Assembly: GCA_936450465.1 (NCBI GenBank)
Contig: OW388303.1
Coordinates: forward strand, 10,819,021 to 10,883,020
Length of the DNA: 64,000 nt
From: Gibbula magus
Taxonomy: Eukaryota; Mollusca; Gastropoda; Trochida; Trochidae
Direction of reading: 5' to 3'
Made by a program: the position numbers and the translations under genes. This document shows positions 23,580 to 35,136 of this stretch, piece after piece; the stretch's first letter is position 1; the number at the start of each line of letters is the position of its first letter. Below the pieces are notes generated by a model. The model did no database searches. It was not told the DNA's origin and worked only from the letters and a program-made list of their open reading frames with translations.

Positions 23580-23718
23580 CTATGTTATCTCATCGAGATT
23601 TCCATGTTGTGACGGCCTCTTGGGAAACCTCGACGGTACTGTAATAGTATTACGTCAGAAGATAATTCGTTACTACAGACCACTGGACTTAACCTTTGAG
23701 TACGGATATATATCAATC

Positions 23719-23724
23719 TTTATT
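23719..23724 (-). terminator. poly(A) signal AATAAA of the decayed paralogue
   Basis: AATAAA on the minus strand, 18 bases beyond the stop of the third frame. Confidence 0.5.
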
Positions 23725-23741
23725 TCGGTACTTAGAAGTAC

Positions 23742-23967
23742 TTAGAAGTCAGTTCTTCCTCCTCGTGTCTGTCTGTTTCCGGTCCTCTGTCCTCTGTTGT
23801 ATGCTCTGCGCATCATGTACATACATGTATACATTGGGTCCTCCATATGATGGGGGTGTCATAGTCTTGTCCATAATAAGCCATCTTCCCCAAGTAGTAG
23901 ATCCAGTGTTGGCGCTGGAGACGACCACAGTGACGACAAACAGGGCGATGACAATCTTCAGATTCAT
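23742..23967 (-). pseudogene. frameshifted paralogue of the secreted MNLKIVIAL family
   Basis: Starts MNLKIVIALFVVTVVVSSANT, almost the signal peptide of the genes at 31187 and 36864, and is preceded by an acceptor (TCACCAG at 23985). Homology then moves to a second frame (YYLGKMAYYGQDYDTP against NYLRSMSPFGLDYDVP) after a net 10-base loss. It moves to a third frame (MEDPMYTCMYMMRRAYNRGQ, stop at 23742) after a 1-base loss. The original frame runs to a TGA at 23749, giving an unrelated 72-residue tail. AATAAA follows at once (23724-23719), so the 3' UTR intron seen in the paralogues is missing. Most likely a decayed copy. A secreted product with a new tail, or sequencing indels, cannot be excluded. 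Confidence 0.7.
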
Positions 23968-23985
23968 GGTGGGAGATTGCTGACC

Positions 23986-26900
23986 TGGTGATAAAATAAT
24001 AACAACGAAAGTGCATCAAAAGAATTATGTATGTTTGACATGTTACATGCCGTAAGTCAGAAGTCGCTACAATTTCAATCACTGACTAATTCAAACCTTG
24101 CTACAGTTCATGAACTTTACAGTGCTAGTCTAGCAACCTGAACTTCACAGTGCGCGCTGCTTGTATATCACAGAAAGGTTACTACGAGTTATGGATTGAG
24201 GAGGAAGTTTGTTTTACTGGACACATCCTGCAGGCGGTTCAGCTACCCTACTTGATTTGGAGAACTCATCCACATGCCGTAATGTTTGGGTGAAACGTTG
24301 CGTTGACACACAGTGAAGTGTCATGAATGGCTCCATAGCAACCATTGTTTGCAAGACTTAGTTACTCTACAATACAATAAAATCGTTTTGCAGGTTTTCT
24401 CCCTGCAATAATTCTAACAACCGTGACATATGAACAATACATGTATCATGGTATGTCTCTCACGTAACCTTAATTATAACACCAAAAAGCTGTGGCTATG
24501 GTAACCTAACGAGCAAGGCAATAATCGATTTTGCAAAGCGAAAATAAAACTTACTCTGAGGGGCTACTGGCGGACCAACCGATGACATCAATACATCAAA
24601 ACGTTACATAGATCAGGCGGCAGTGTCAATTGCAGACAAGCTAGTCAAAATAGCACAGCACATTCATTAGCTGATTACAGAAGGACTTGCAACAACAAGC
24701 CTGTAATGTTACGGGTTTGATTTATCCATTCACCTGTTGATACAGTTGAAGTAAGGCGAATTGGTTGAGATATATGAAATGTTATGAAAACAGGTATTTG
24801 TATTACGAATCTAAATGCAGAAAGTTAAATGTGTAAGGTAACTTTGAAGAAGTTGTAATTGATGTATACCTGGTGCAGAGACGTCAATATTCGTTCCCAT
24901 TGATTGCGACAAAACAAATGTGACTGTGACATAATATCTGTTCATATCTTTTCCCCTATCTGTTGGCATATATGCAGTTATGTAGCATCGACTGTCTAAT
25001 TAGTCTATCATGGCTTCTGGTACTGTCGGCCTATGTACCAGATATCTTATCAGATATCGTAAAGACTATAATGAACAGTTTAGCAATATTACAGTATTTT
25101 GAAGTTGCACCGTTTTTGCATAATATATTTAAATTTCAGAAGTTGTCATGTCCAAAAGAATGGCGATTGTTGAAATGAGACAACAGAAATTGTTCAATTT
25201 TCGCTCAGTACTTGTACAGTAAAACATTTGAAACATACGTTATACAACCACATGCGACAGTTAGGCACACATGTGCATTAAAGTGATGGATGACGCTGCA
25301 TATGTACGTGGTTATGGTGCGCAAGTGAATTCGAATCAACCGGAAATAGCAGTCTTCATTGGGCGTGGTTTTCATGAAAGTTATTGACTCGAGTGACAGT
25401 TTTCCCACGATTTCAATTGACATTCATATTTATTATTGTTTCAGCATAACGTGGAAACCACCATTAATTATATTTCAGAAATTATTTCATCTTTCATTTT
25501 AAGGAAAATCAAGTAGGCGTTTCTTTTGGCCGACAGTGTAGAAGCATTAGTGTGAGAGAAAACTGCAATACACTATGAGACACCTTCATATACTTTGAAC
25601 TGGACTTCATTACAGATTTATACAGCAATCAACTATGCCTACTGATTCGAACCCCTGACAGTGTACTACATGCATGTATCTTGTTCAAATAAATAAACAT
25701 TGATAACAGTTTTAGTTTTATTTATTTGAAACTTATATTAATCATGAGACTAATGTACATTAATCTATACCAAAACAGAAATAATTCCACCGTCGATTAC
25801 ATTACGTCATTTTATCATTATTTACCTTTAACAGTGAGTTTTGATATTAACCACATCGAATTCAATTCTTAAGAGCACTCGACGATCAAGCTATTATACA
25901 ATAATAAATAAATGTCTTTTAAAATAGCGTAAGGGGTTTGATCCTCGACTTTCTAGTCCCATTATGTCGACAATACATGTATGTACCTAACCTGTTACTG
26001 TGTATGATACCGTGACAACATGCACATTTGGGAAAACCACTAATTACGTTTTTCACAAGATATTATTTGTATAAGGCATTTTGTGTCAGACACATATTAT
26101 TACTAGCAGAGATACCATAATTGCCTATCACCAAGCTTGATAAGTGTTTTGTAAGTGGCATTGTGTGTCAGACGCATATTGTTTCTGACAGAGACACAAT
26201 AATTTAAGCTTGATAAAGTACAATCATTGCTTTCAGAAAAATATCCCAGCTCCACGAAAAACATTTAGCAAGTAAATGTATATCCTTTCATGCATTTCAT
26301 GATGGGAAGGTTATCAAGATCAGATCAATCGAATCAATGATACCCACCCTTCGTTTAAGTCTGACAAAGCTTTATGCTATTCAGAACTTGATTCAAGCTT
26401 TTGGCCTGAACGCTTTAGAGAGTACATTTATATGCTACGGATAAGTATAATGATGAAACATGATATGGTTTACATATGAAAGTATTTTGCAACGCGTTTA
26501 TCAAATAGTCCCATCGTAAGTGAAAACGACAATTCTCTTCCAAATAATCCCCGATAATGGAGTTCCCTCAATCTGGTCGGATGATGTTACATGTGACTTC
26601 CGGTTACACAGGAAGTCGTCCAGTTGCGACATCACGGCCTCATTATGACCTGCACAAACCTAAACAACATCCAACTTCCTGTCAGCCTTCGTGCATAATG
26701 TTACTAAAATCTTCCCTCTTATCATAAACTAATCATTGTTTTCCGAGATGAGTCACGGCAGATTTGTTAACAGTGGATTAGTCTGTCGTCAAAACATTGA
26801 ATCACTAATATATATAATAAATAGAGAAGTTTTAGAAGTTAAGAATATGTTTGTTATTCTAAAGTGTGTCATCTCCTTGTCTAATATTCTTAAATATGTA

Positions 26901-27107
26901 TCTACACTCAAGTTTTCTGAAAGGAATGCTGAACTTATTATTAATCATATTTTGGTATCAGAGTAAACTAACATTATTATGTACAAATTAGACACCTGTT
27001 CTGATAGATGTGTTCCTGTTGAACCAAGAGCTATTTTTTTTATTGAAACATCGCTTAAACATCGACAATGAAGACGAGGCTTTACGAGTTGTTTCTAGAA
27101 ACAATTC
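23986..27107. other. intergenic, one short direct duplication
   Basis: No gene is seen. About 26078-26145 and 26160-26220 are imperfect direct copies sharing TGTGTCAGACRCATATT, CAGAGA and AGCTTGATAA. Frames at 24963-25178 and 26736-26966 lack support. No TATA box or 5' exon comparable to those of the paralogues was found for the decayed gene. Confidence 0.4.
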
Positions 27108-28048
27108 ACAAACAGAATATTTTTTTTTTAAATTTTTGTTTTATTTCCATATTTTTTTATACAGGCATGCCATCAATACAATCTGCTGATAGCACATAAA
27201 TAAGAGGAAATATACACTTCATATATATTGTACAGCACATGTCTAATGATAAACACAAATATACATGTACATGATAAGTAGGTCGAAACCATTACAAAAA
27301 GAAGACCGACAAAAATATGATTGACACAAGCCCCTTATAAAAGTGTTGGAAATCATAGAAGTTTTAAATATACAAGTTTGGAATATACACTGGAATTATT
27401 CAGTCGAGTTTATATATGATTAAAGATATTATAGATCACGTTATCGGAAAAGTAGATGAAGTGTTGACCAAAATTTTATAAATTTATCTTCATTTTGATC
27501 GGTGAAGTAAATACATTTTGTGATATTGTAGTATTTAATTGATTTCCTTTTTGATATAAGTAATGGATGAAGTAAAGCCTTTTTTGCTGCTTGCTTTTTA
27601 TTTGTTTAGTCAGTAAGATTATGGCATTTAAAGGGTTATTGTTTTTACCTTTGATGCCAAGTATAACCTTTTCAATAGTAAGATTGATAGGAATCTGTAC
27701 AGAATGTAGCCATGCTTCTAAACCCTTCCATAAGTTTAAAATAATATCACATTTCCAAAACAGATGATCTAACGTTTCAACTTCACTTTTGCAAAAACAA
27801 CAAAATGGCGATTCTATATAGCTTAACTTATGTAGAAATTGTTTCGTAGGCAGAATGTTATGAATAATCTTAAATTGGAACCATTTAAGGTCTGTGCAAG
27901 GAGTGCATTTATTACTAATAATGTTAAATATTTTCCATTCCGATTCAGTGAATTGACAATTTAAAATTCTTTCCCATTTTGAGTAGCAGGGTAGGTGAAC
28001 AAACGTGGAGTAATGTAGAATATATACAAATATATACAAACAGAATAT
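27108..28048 (-). mobile_element. 5'-truncated LINE (L1/Tx1-like) insertion with 13-bp target duplication
   Basis: The insertion spans 27121-28035. The 13-bp word ACAAACAGAATAT occurs exactly at 27108-27120 and 28036-28048. A T-run at 27120-27129 on + is the element's poly(A) end, so it lies on the minus strand and has lost all but its last 0.9 kb, as is usual for LINE copies. Confidence 0.92.
27476..28035 (-). CDS. C-terminal fragment of LINE reverse transcriptase (zf-RVT region)
   Basis: About 186 codons open from the truncation point. The LRWFQ-type box (DLKWFQFKIIHNILPTK) followed by CCFC..E.ETLDHLFWKC matches the Cys/His zinc-binding region found at the C-terminus of L1/Tx1-like LINE ORF2 proteins. 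The polymerase and endonuclease domains are absent, so no activity is expected. The stop at 27476 is followed by about 350 bp of 3' UTR to the poly(A). No frameshift is seen, which suggests a fairly recent insertion. Confidence 0.85.
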
Positions 28049-30499
28049 TGGTCCCCTCTGTGGAGGAATGAAAGATACTCAGCTTAGTCAGAGAGAAGAC
28101 ATTTTAGAATTTTCACCAGCGTATATACCTGTGCACTTTAGCTATTAAGAGATGGAAACAACGTCTTTGTCGTGCAGATACGCGACGTTTCGGAGTATAT
28201 GCTCACTCCTTCATCAGGTGGAACAGGGACATTGTTAAAGCAAGTTGATAACCTCTCCGATCTGATGATGTATTATTCAAATTAACGTTCGCTACAGCAA
28301 ATGTCATACAACATTTACAAGAATGGTATTCAGTATTTTTTTTAATGGACGTTTAATAATTCAATTAAGCAAATAACGATAGTTTGGAGACGATGATGCA
28401 ATGACCTTGTTTCACAGCGTACAGTTTGAATCACTTATATAGAACTAACTAGACTCCCCTATCGCAGAGACATGTGTTTGAAAATGGTTGCTGCTATAAT
28501 TGACATTAACCACATCAGCCACATAAGAAAAATACGTTCATTGATTTCTGCATTTAGCAAACCGAATTCTTATCAAGGACTTGATGTAATGGGATTATTG
28601 TGTATAGCTCACTTAACATTCAAATGATGTTGATCATCGATTGGCGTGGTGTATCAGCGGATGAACATTTGAAAGTATTGTTATCATCACATATCGTTAT
28701 GGATTAATATCTAAATGTGTATTTTAACAAATATAAATCCGCACAATACGCTTCAATGTGTAGATTATAGGTGGGGTTGTGCCATTGTATCGTCAACTCT
28801 GACCATCTAAGTGTGACGCTTTTCAAACATTAATCAACTTACGATAATTGTAATACCATTATACAAGAGACACATTTATTTTTCATGTTCATAGTAAGTT
28901 GTTCTTCAATCTATTGCAGTAAAATGGGTCTATTAATCACTATTAAATTAAAATAGTTGGTTGAGATTGTCACACAACCAACTCAATGTGAACTCCTTGA
29001 TGACAAGTCATACTTCATGCATCGATACATTACCATGAACACATTATGTGCTATGTAGAGTGTATTGTACAAGTATATGTCAGAAAGTCTTGAAGTGGCG
29101 AAATCTAGGTTGATTATTCACATTAACCGATTTAAAGGAAGAGATTCTTAAGTTATTCAATGCAGACCATGTTGAAAACAGATGGAGTCAGATCGGTCGC
29201 CATACAACTCGTGCTTGTATTACAGAGGATGAAGGAATTAGTTAAGAATTAGAAAAGAGCCTGATTGAAGACGAAGAATTACCCCGTATATATTATGAGA
29301 TTTGTTCACCCTTCACACAGAACGATTACTCTTTCAATGGTAAAGAGTTGCCGATTTGGTATGACATTGATCAATTCAAGTGATAGTCGTCAACTATCTT
29401 CTCTGCCGCCTTAAATCTTATTGAAATGGTAATGAAATTATTTTTTTAGAAAAATGTAATCGATTTACATATATTCCTATTAACAAACATATTTTATTCT
29501 TGCTTGTCAAAATGTCGCCATGTTTTTAATTAATTAAATTTTTAGAAAAATGTAATCGATTTTCATATATTCCTATGAACAATCATATTTCATTATTGCT
29601 TGTCATAATTTCACCATGTTCAAACTAGTAAATGTCATATGCATAAGATGGTTAACTTGCAGATAGACGTATTCAATTAATATTCCATTAGTCGTTAATA
29701 AGCGAATTTCACAGGAAGGAACTATTACAATCACATTGCTCTAAGGGAACCTGGCTTCATCAGTATCTGTTTTACCAGAAACATATTCTTATATGTATAT
29801 CGTAAAATAACGTTGATGTTTTCCTGATTACGATTGAAACAAATTAATTCCTTGTTTTGTTAAAGTAAATATCTAACACGTTAACTTGATGGATGTTGTT
29901 CACTTAGTCAGTCCGCTTCAATATTTGATAATTCTGTTCCTCTTTCACTCGTGGCTTTATATCTCATAGGTGTCCCAACCATGTAGTACACTGTATCTTC
30001 ATGGACAACCCGTTGCTTTCAACAGCATGCAGCTTAAAAGGATGAAACAGTTTCAAGTGCCTCACTTTGATCGAATTTACGTTCCCCTTTTATTAAGCCA
30101 ATTCTGTTTTCATGAAACATCAAAACCGTCAACCAATTTTACGTACGTAATGGCAGTTTTAGACGTTTGTTCTAAGAGAATCTGCATGTTTGATGATATA
30201 TACATGTTTTCCTTCTTTTGAAAGGTCACGTGACTATCGCAGGAGTTCATAGCCATATGTGCTGCTCTTCTGTATTGCTTAAATTTCTAATAAAGAAAAC
30301 AAATATTTCAAGATGTGTTGACCACAATATATTTCTATAAAACTTGGTATAAACTCATTGTTCTCTCCAGACAGACACGCAAAGAAGAGTTAAAACTCTT
30401 GATAACTAACCATTACGGTAGGATACATGCGTTTGAAATATGTTTTTTCATTCTTCGTTCTAGCGTTTAATTTCTCTGTGTTACGTAGTGGATAATACA
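28049..30499. other. intergenic with small duplications
   Basis: A single unit related to the 66-bp tandem array of 35.4-35.9 kb lies at 28600-28651. A two-copy direct repeat of about 96 bp starts at 29443 and 29539 (TTTTTAGAAAAATGTAATCG). At 30230-30290 an acceptor-like GACTATCGCAG followed by CTAATAAAG could be a last exon, but no coding exon for it was found. Confidence 0.4.
28183..28225 (-). repeat. short dispersed repeat resembling a decayed hammerhead core, copy 1
   Basis: Minus strand reads CCACCTGATGAAGGAGT, then ATACTCCGAAACG. CTGATGA, a GGAGT/ACTCC stem and GAAA are present, but an extra A sits between core and stem II and no stem I partner is visible. A close copy is at 37972-38014. 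Confidence 0.45.
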
Positions 30500-30629
30500 C
30501 TAGCTTTGTGGATGTTGATCGATAATGGCATTTACACAACATTTTTTTGTTATCTTCTTTGTGTTCTTATATCAAAAAGCCATTATTGAACGTATATGTC
30601 AGGACACGAGAATGTAAAACAGACTTTTG

Positions 30630-30715
30630 TTAAACTGTGGAGAATTTTTTTTAATTCAAATAAAATAGATAGAAATGGGAAATATACAAGTAATGGATTG
30701 ATGTATTCGATCCGT
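30630..30715 (-). other. non-coding exon 3 (3' UTR) of secreted-protein gene, paralogue 1
   Basis: The acceptor TTTTTTTTTCAG ends at 30716 and the exon starts ACGGATCGAATACATC, matching exon 3 of paralogue 2 (36367 downward). The poly(A) signal is the variant ATTAAA (30655-30650). The cleavage position is inferred. Confidence 0.6.
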
Positions 30716-30902
30716 CTGAAAAAAAAAGAAAACAAATGTTTATATACTTCGCAAAGTATTATTTTTTTAAAGTATGTTATTAATTTATATTTTTTTTAAA
30801 ATTTTTTTTATGAAGATATTGTGAAAGTGCAATATAAATCTCATATCACCATAAAATAACCCAAAATAAAAGTCAGTATACTTACAATATCTTACATCTC
30901 GA

Positions 30903-31187
30903 TTAAACATAGTCCATAGCTTCCAGAAATGCGTATCTCTGGTAGTTTTTCATCCAGTTTGGTGTCCTCTGTCCTCGGCTGTGTCTGTTCCCTGTCCTCT
31001 GTCCTCTGTTGTATCCTCCTCTCTGCATCATGTACATGAACATCGGATCCTCCATGTACTCAGGTACGTCGTAGTCGAGACCAAAGGGAGACATGCTCCT
31101 CAGGTAGTTGTTCCTGAAGCCGTAAGTGTTGGCGTTGGTGACGGCGACAGTGACGACAAATAGAGCGATGACAATCTTCAGATTCAT
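30903..31187 (-). CDS. secreted 94-residue protein, MNLKIVIAL family, paralogue 1
   Basis: The start ATG at 31187 lies 17 bases after the acceptor TACTTTCAG (exon begins 31204); the upstream in-frame codons are intronic. Residues 1-19 are a signal peptide with likely cleavage after NAN or ANT. Residues 20-48 are a Tyr/Asp/Glu-rich segment (FGLDYDVPEYMEDP). A Met-rich stretch (PMFMYMMQ) follows, then a strongly basic Arg/Gly tract from residue 56 (RGGYNRGQRTGNRHSRGQR, with two RGQRT words), and an aromatic C-terminus (MDYV). There is no cysteine. Signal, acidic spacer and cationic tail is the usual build of secreted peptide precursors and of some shell-matrix proteins; I recognise no known family. 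Gene layout: TATA 31602, 5' UTR exon to 31530, coding exon 31204-30886, 3' UTR exon. It differs from paralogue 2 at about ten residues. Confidence 0.85.
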   Translation of the reverse strand: MNLKIVIALFVVTVAVTNANTYGFRNNYLRSMSPFGLDYDVPEYMEDPMFMYMMQRGGYNRGQRTGNRHSRGQRTPNWMKNYQRYAFLEAMDYV

Positions 31188-31529
31188 TTTGAGCCGTTTT
31201 GTGACTGAAAGTAGAAGTAAATAATGGATACAAATTTTCAAGGATTGTACGAAGTAAGCTTGAAAAGCAGCCAGTTCGAAAGTGTTACTTCGTAAAGTTT
31301 AAATGTAAAATTAAGAAAACCTCAAAAAGTTACAAGTCCGCACCAAAAGCGCATAGGCCCCGGTCTGGCCTTATTTCATACACTCAAGTCCTTTTCACAT
31401 CTCAAAATGAAAGAAATTTAAGGGGAAAAAAACTTTTAGAAAGTTCCACTTTCCCTTTCAAGATTTCGACGGTAACGTAAATTCTAAGTAATATCTTGTT
31501 CAAGGTTGGTGTGTGAGCACTATTCTTAC

Positions 31530-31571
31530 CTTGAAACTGCTGCAAATGCTTCTATAGTCTAGAGGACAATG
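31530..31571 (-). other. non-coding exon 1 (5' UTR), paralogue 1
   Basis: Ends in GCAGTTTCAAG|GTAAGAAT (donor after 31530) and starts about 30 bases after the TATA box. GAAGCATTTGCAGCAGTTTC is identical in paralogue 2. Confidence 0.65.
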
Positions 31572-31594
31572 TTTAACCATTGTTAAGAGGTTTT

Positions 31595-31602
31595 CTTTTA
31601 TA
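31595..31602 (-). promoter_or_regulatory. TATA box, paralogue 1, within a conserved promoter
   Basis: CTCTATAAAAGAAAACC is shared exactly with paralogue 2. Upstream, 31605-31760 stays alignable with 37495-37640, including CGCTGATTAGCTAATCATT, so the promoter was duplicated with the gene. Confidence 0.75.
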
Positions 31603-31760
31603 GAGATTTCGTTTGCTACATGCATCTAAGTCTGACATAAGAGTGACAGGAGTGTCAATCACTTACAGGTAAGTTCAGGTAACAATACACTTGTTCACGC
31701 TGATTAGCTAATCATTGCAACATGTCACTCAACCATGACTTGGACTCTACGGATCAGTGT

Positions 31761-32114
31761 TATAACTTGACAAATCTCGCAATGTAGGTGACGCTGGATT
31801 GTGATGTTTAACACTCATGCAGATGCTTTGACCACTTTCTATTAACCAGAAGATACGTTTCAATTATTCAATTTAATTTTAATTACATTTAGCAATTGAC
31901 ATTCGTTTTACGAAAATCTTATATCTCTTGTCGAATTAGAAGGCTTAAGGCTAGTATAATTTTGGAAGAGTCGGTCAGCTTTTTAGCTAGGCTGTCCCTT
32001 CACGGAAACTGGAGGTGGCTGCTAAATAGGATTAAAATCGTTTGGATTTTCAATACATGTATTTAGGTAACTTGAACATTCATATAGTTTGTTTATTTTG
32101 TATATTATCTGAGG
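31761..32114. other. intergenic, distal end of duplicated block
   Basis: Similarity to the region upstream of paralogue 2 continues to about 31900 and then fades. No gene is seen. Confidence 0.4.
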
Positions 32115-32236
32115 AACTTTCCCTTTCATATCAAGTGTATGTCCCTCGTGATATAATTTTGCTTTGTCTCTAGCTTTGGCGAGAGACAGATCAAACTTAT
32201 TTCACGAGGGACATAAACTTGATATGAAAGGGGAAC
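32115..32236. repeat. 122-bp foldback element
   Basis: Arms of about 55 bp, beginning CTTTCATATCAAG and ending in the complement of the same (CTTGATATGAAAG), close on a loop of about 7 bases (TTTGGCG). The match is nearly continuous. It could be a small MITE or a transcribed hairpin. No coding capacity. Confidence 0.7.
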
Positions 32237-32454
32237 GAGTTACGTATCCTATTTATCACCAACTTCTATTTCACTTGTATTTATTGTGGTTTAAAATATA
32301 TTTGTGTTGTCCCTATGAAGGAATGGAACTGCGGATTGATATAAACCCTGTCACAGCAACCTCCTTAAATGTAAGTTTTAGATTAACATCGCTGTTGAAA
32401 TCACTTTCCTTTCTACGGAAGCGTATTAGTGTCACGATGAAACAAATTGTGATA

Positions 32455-32605
32455 CTATCTCCTACGTAGGACATGGTATCTCCTACGTAGGAGTTAGTAT
32501 CTCCTACGTAGGACATAGTATCTCCTACGTAGGAGATAGTATCTTCTTCGTAGGACTTAGTATCTCCTACGTAGGAGATAGTATCTCGTACGTAGGAGAT
32601 AACTT
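32455..32605. repeat. 21-bp palindromic tandem repeat, 7 units
   Basis: Units of TATCTCCTACGTAGGA plus a 5-base variable end (CATGG, GTTAG, CATAG or GATAG). Each unit contains the dyad CTACGTAG, extending to CTCCTACGTAGGAG in several units. Confidence 0.9.
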
Positions 32606-32700
32606 CTATAAAGCCTGGACCACTTTTTCACATCTAGCGTTTTTCACAATTGTATTAAACACATGTATCCGCGTATAGTGTATGTAAACTCTCGTGTATA

Positions 32701-32811
32701 TGAAGAATGAAGAACAATTTTATGGATACCCAACTTATTTATTCCATGTAGGAGACGTTTCGACATAGAATAAAGACGTTGTGTATGCCTAAAATTGTTC
32801 TTCATTCTTCA
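32701..32811. repeat. element with perfect 22-bp inverted ends
   Basis: TGAAGAATGAAGAACAATTT (plus TA) at 32701-32722 and its exact complement at 32790-32811 enclose 67 bp that include GGAGACGTTTCGACATAG. Confidence 0.7.
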
Positions 32812-34869
32812 TCACCCCACTTTCTAGAATGCCCATAAAAAATATTGTGTATATGATATGATGTATAAGTATATGGTAGTATAAAAAGCTTTAAAGACGA
32901 TGTAGCTGTATTTTGTTTTCTCAAATTTGCCATATACTTTACAATTTAAACAATATATTATTATGTTAGAGGGTAAGACATCGCGTTACACGATCCGATA
33001 AGCCTGCATCCATAGAAAAAAGTTATCCCTATTGAAATAAAATGGTGCGACGTATAAAGCGACAGTGGTGTGGAACTCTTCAGTGTGATGGGTAGATTTG
33101 TAGGTCATTTGAGAGTTAAGACAATAAGATAATTGACCATTCTATCATGGTTCCATATTCAAAACTCTACTTTGAGTGCTTAGGTATCGCTACAGCCGAT
33201 GGCCACTCGAAGGGAAATGGACTCGCATGGCTCAACCGAAAAATGTACATTCGTTATAGAACTCTTTTTATTGATTCGGAGGTATTATTTAGCCATTGGT
33301 AAGACTTATTTACCTTTTCGTGAGATCAATTGTTTCATTAAGAAAAACGTGCTAGAGCGCCTTTAAGTACTTTATATATTGGTATATCTATAGAAGTAGA
33401 ATTGATTGAGCCATCATGTGTTATGCAATCCAGTATAGTTTTGCACTGAACGATTATATTTAATAAACTGATATTAATTCAATAGTTCACAGTAGATCTC
33501 TACATTGTTGCAAAACACGATATGATTGCGGTTTCCATATTTATGTTTTGGAATATCAGTTTTAAACTCCTTCAATAATTCAAGTACAGTCAATATTTCC
33601 GTGAAATGAAAATCCACGGTCATTGCCAATACAAGCGACATAATTACACTTTGAACGTGTTGTTGGACATTTGTTACACGACGCCACTCATAACATTACT
33701 CAACAATAAAGGATCTCAGCTTCCATAATTGATTACCGTTAATGAATTTCTGTACTCTTGATGTTATGAATGTACTGGAGAAGAATAAATTGCGATAAAT
33801 GTAAAAAAAATTAATTTTGAATTTTTTTATATTGATTTATTTGCACATTTACACACTGAATTAATATCAATAATAAACTTCCAATATACCTAACCTATTT
33901 TGACAAGTATATTTACCATATGGGTAAATTAACCATCTGAAGTGACGAATTTTAAAATCTACCTCAGTTGTTAAGTGTTCTTATTGTCATTTATAGCATG
34001 TCGTCATTAGAACGACAGTAGAACTAATGCTGATATGAGGTGTATACATCTAATTACATATAACTTATTTGAGTGGTATTTTGTAGGTTTGAAGTGAAAT
34101 AAGAAAAATTAATTTTCAATAAATGAGGTTGTTTATCCAACTTATTTGACTTTCATTTAATTACATATAATTCCAATCAAATTTTTAATGAAGTGAAATG
34201 AAGTAAGACTTCTAAATAAGAACTTCGTAAATGTGAACAGGAATGGCGACTCGACTCGTAGTATTTGCTTTCTCCTTTCCGTCTGAAATATATGCTTATT
34301 CGATTTCAAAGCAAACTTTTTGTAAAACAATCTGAGACAAAGTACACAAGACAAATAAACATATCAAATAGATAAGAATGTGCCTCATTTAAGCAAAAAA
34401 TATAACTTTTGTCATATGTTCAATCCTATGCCAGGACCCCTTTCAATGCCTAACAAAGTTTTATGTTGTCAGTTGACACCTACAAATCTATCTCTCACAC
34501 TAAAGAGTTCCATAAAATGTTCCCTTTATACGTCGCCCCATTTTCTACCAATACGGATAACCGTTTTCTATACATGCGGTCGGGTCGTGTAATAGGATGT
34601 TTTACCCTCTAACGTAACACAATATTGTACAATCTTTAATAATAAATGGCAAATCTATTAAAAAAATAATGTGCAAATGATTATAATAATTTGAAACTAA
34701 CGGTAACAGTATATTCGTAAACTATCACTAACGAAATGGCAACTAAGGGAGCAGTAACGGAAAGACAATATTCCCTCCATAACATTTCAAGTGAACAATA
34801 CTTATTAAAGATGAAATATTGAACCAATGTTTATAACCTTTCAGAGTTGATAATGCAGTATTCAAAATG
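32812..34869. other. intergenic; decayed MITE copy near 34480-34670
   Basis: No gene is seen. Around 34540-34620, ATACGGATAACCG and ATGTTTTACCCTCTAACGTAA recall ACTACGGATAATTGG and ATATTTTACCCCCTGAAGTAA inside the TTAA MITE at 5811-6168, so this is probably a diverged relative. Confidence 0.4.
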
Positions 34870-35136
34870 AGATGAGGTGATTTGGGGTTGAACGCCGCTT
34901 TCAAGAGTAGTTCAGTTATATCAGGTATTAGTACTATGGCAGTGAGAAAGCCAGCAATGCCAATATGGCTATGCATTGCTGTGAAACCTGCCATCGCCTG
35001 GAACTAGCGAACAATGGTGGTACTATGCAGAAATTCACTGAACCATTTCACCCAAACCTTACTACGTGTTGAACATTTCCCTACTGCAGACACGTTTGCC
35101 GTATATGTGGTAGGACTCGCACCCGGACAAAATTGG
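34870..35136 (-). mobile_element. tRNA-SINE, CTCAC-tailed family, diverged copy
   Basis: On the plus strand it begins GAGATGAGGTGATTTGG (degenerate tail). The body then matches the copy at 12746-13059 (AACGCCGCTTTCAAGAGTA, TAGTACTATGGCAG, CACCCAAACCTTACT). The tRNA head near 35110-35136 is badly eroded. Confidence 0.7.

Noticed and set aside
29970..30221. 83-codon frame followed by a possible last exon with AATAAA near 30287
   Set aside because: The acceptor before the frame would be followed directly by ATG TAG, and the residues show no signal peptide or domain.
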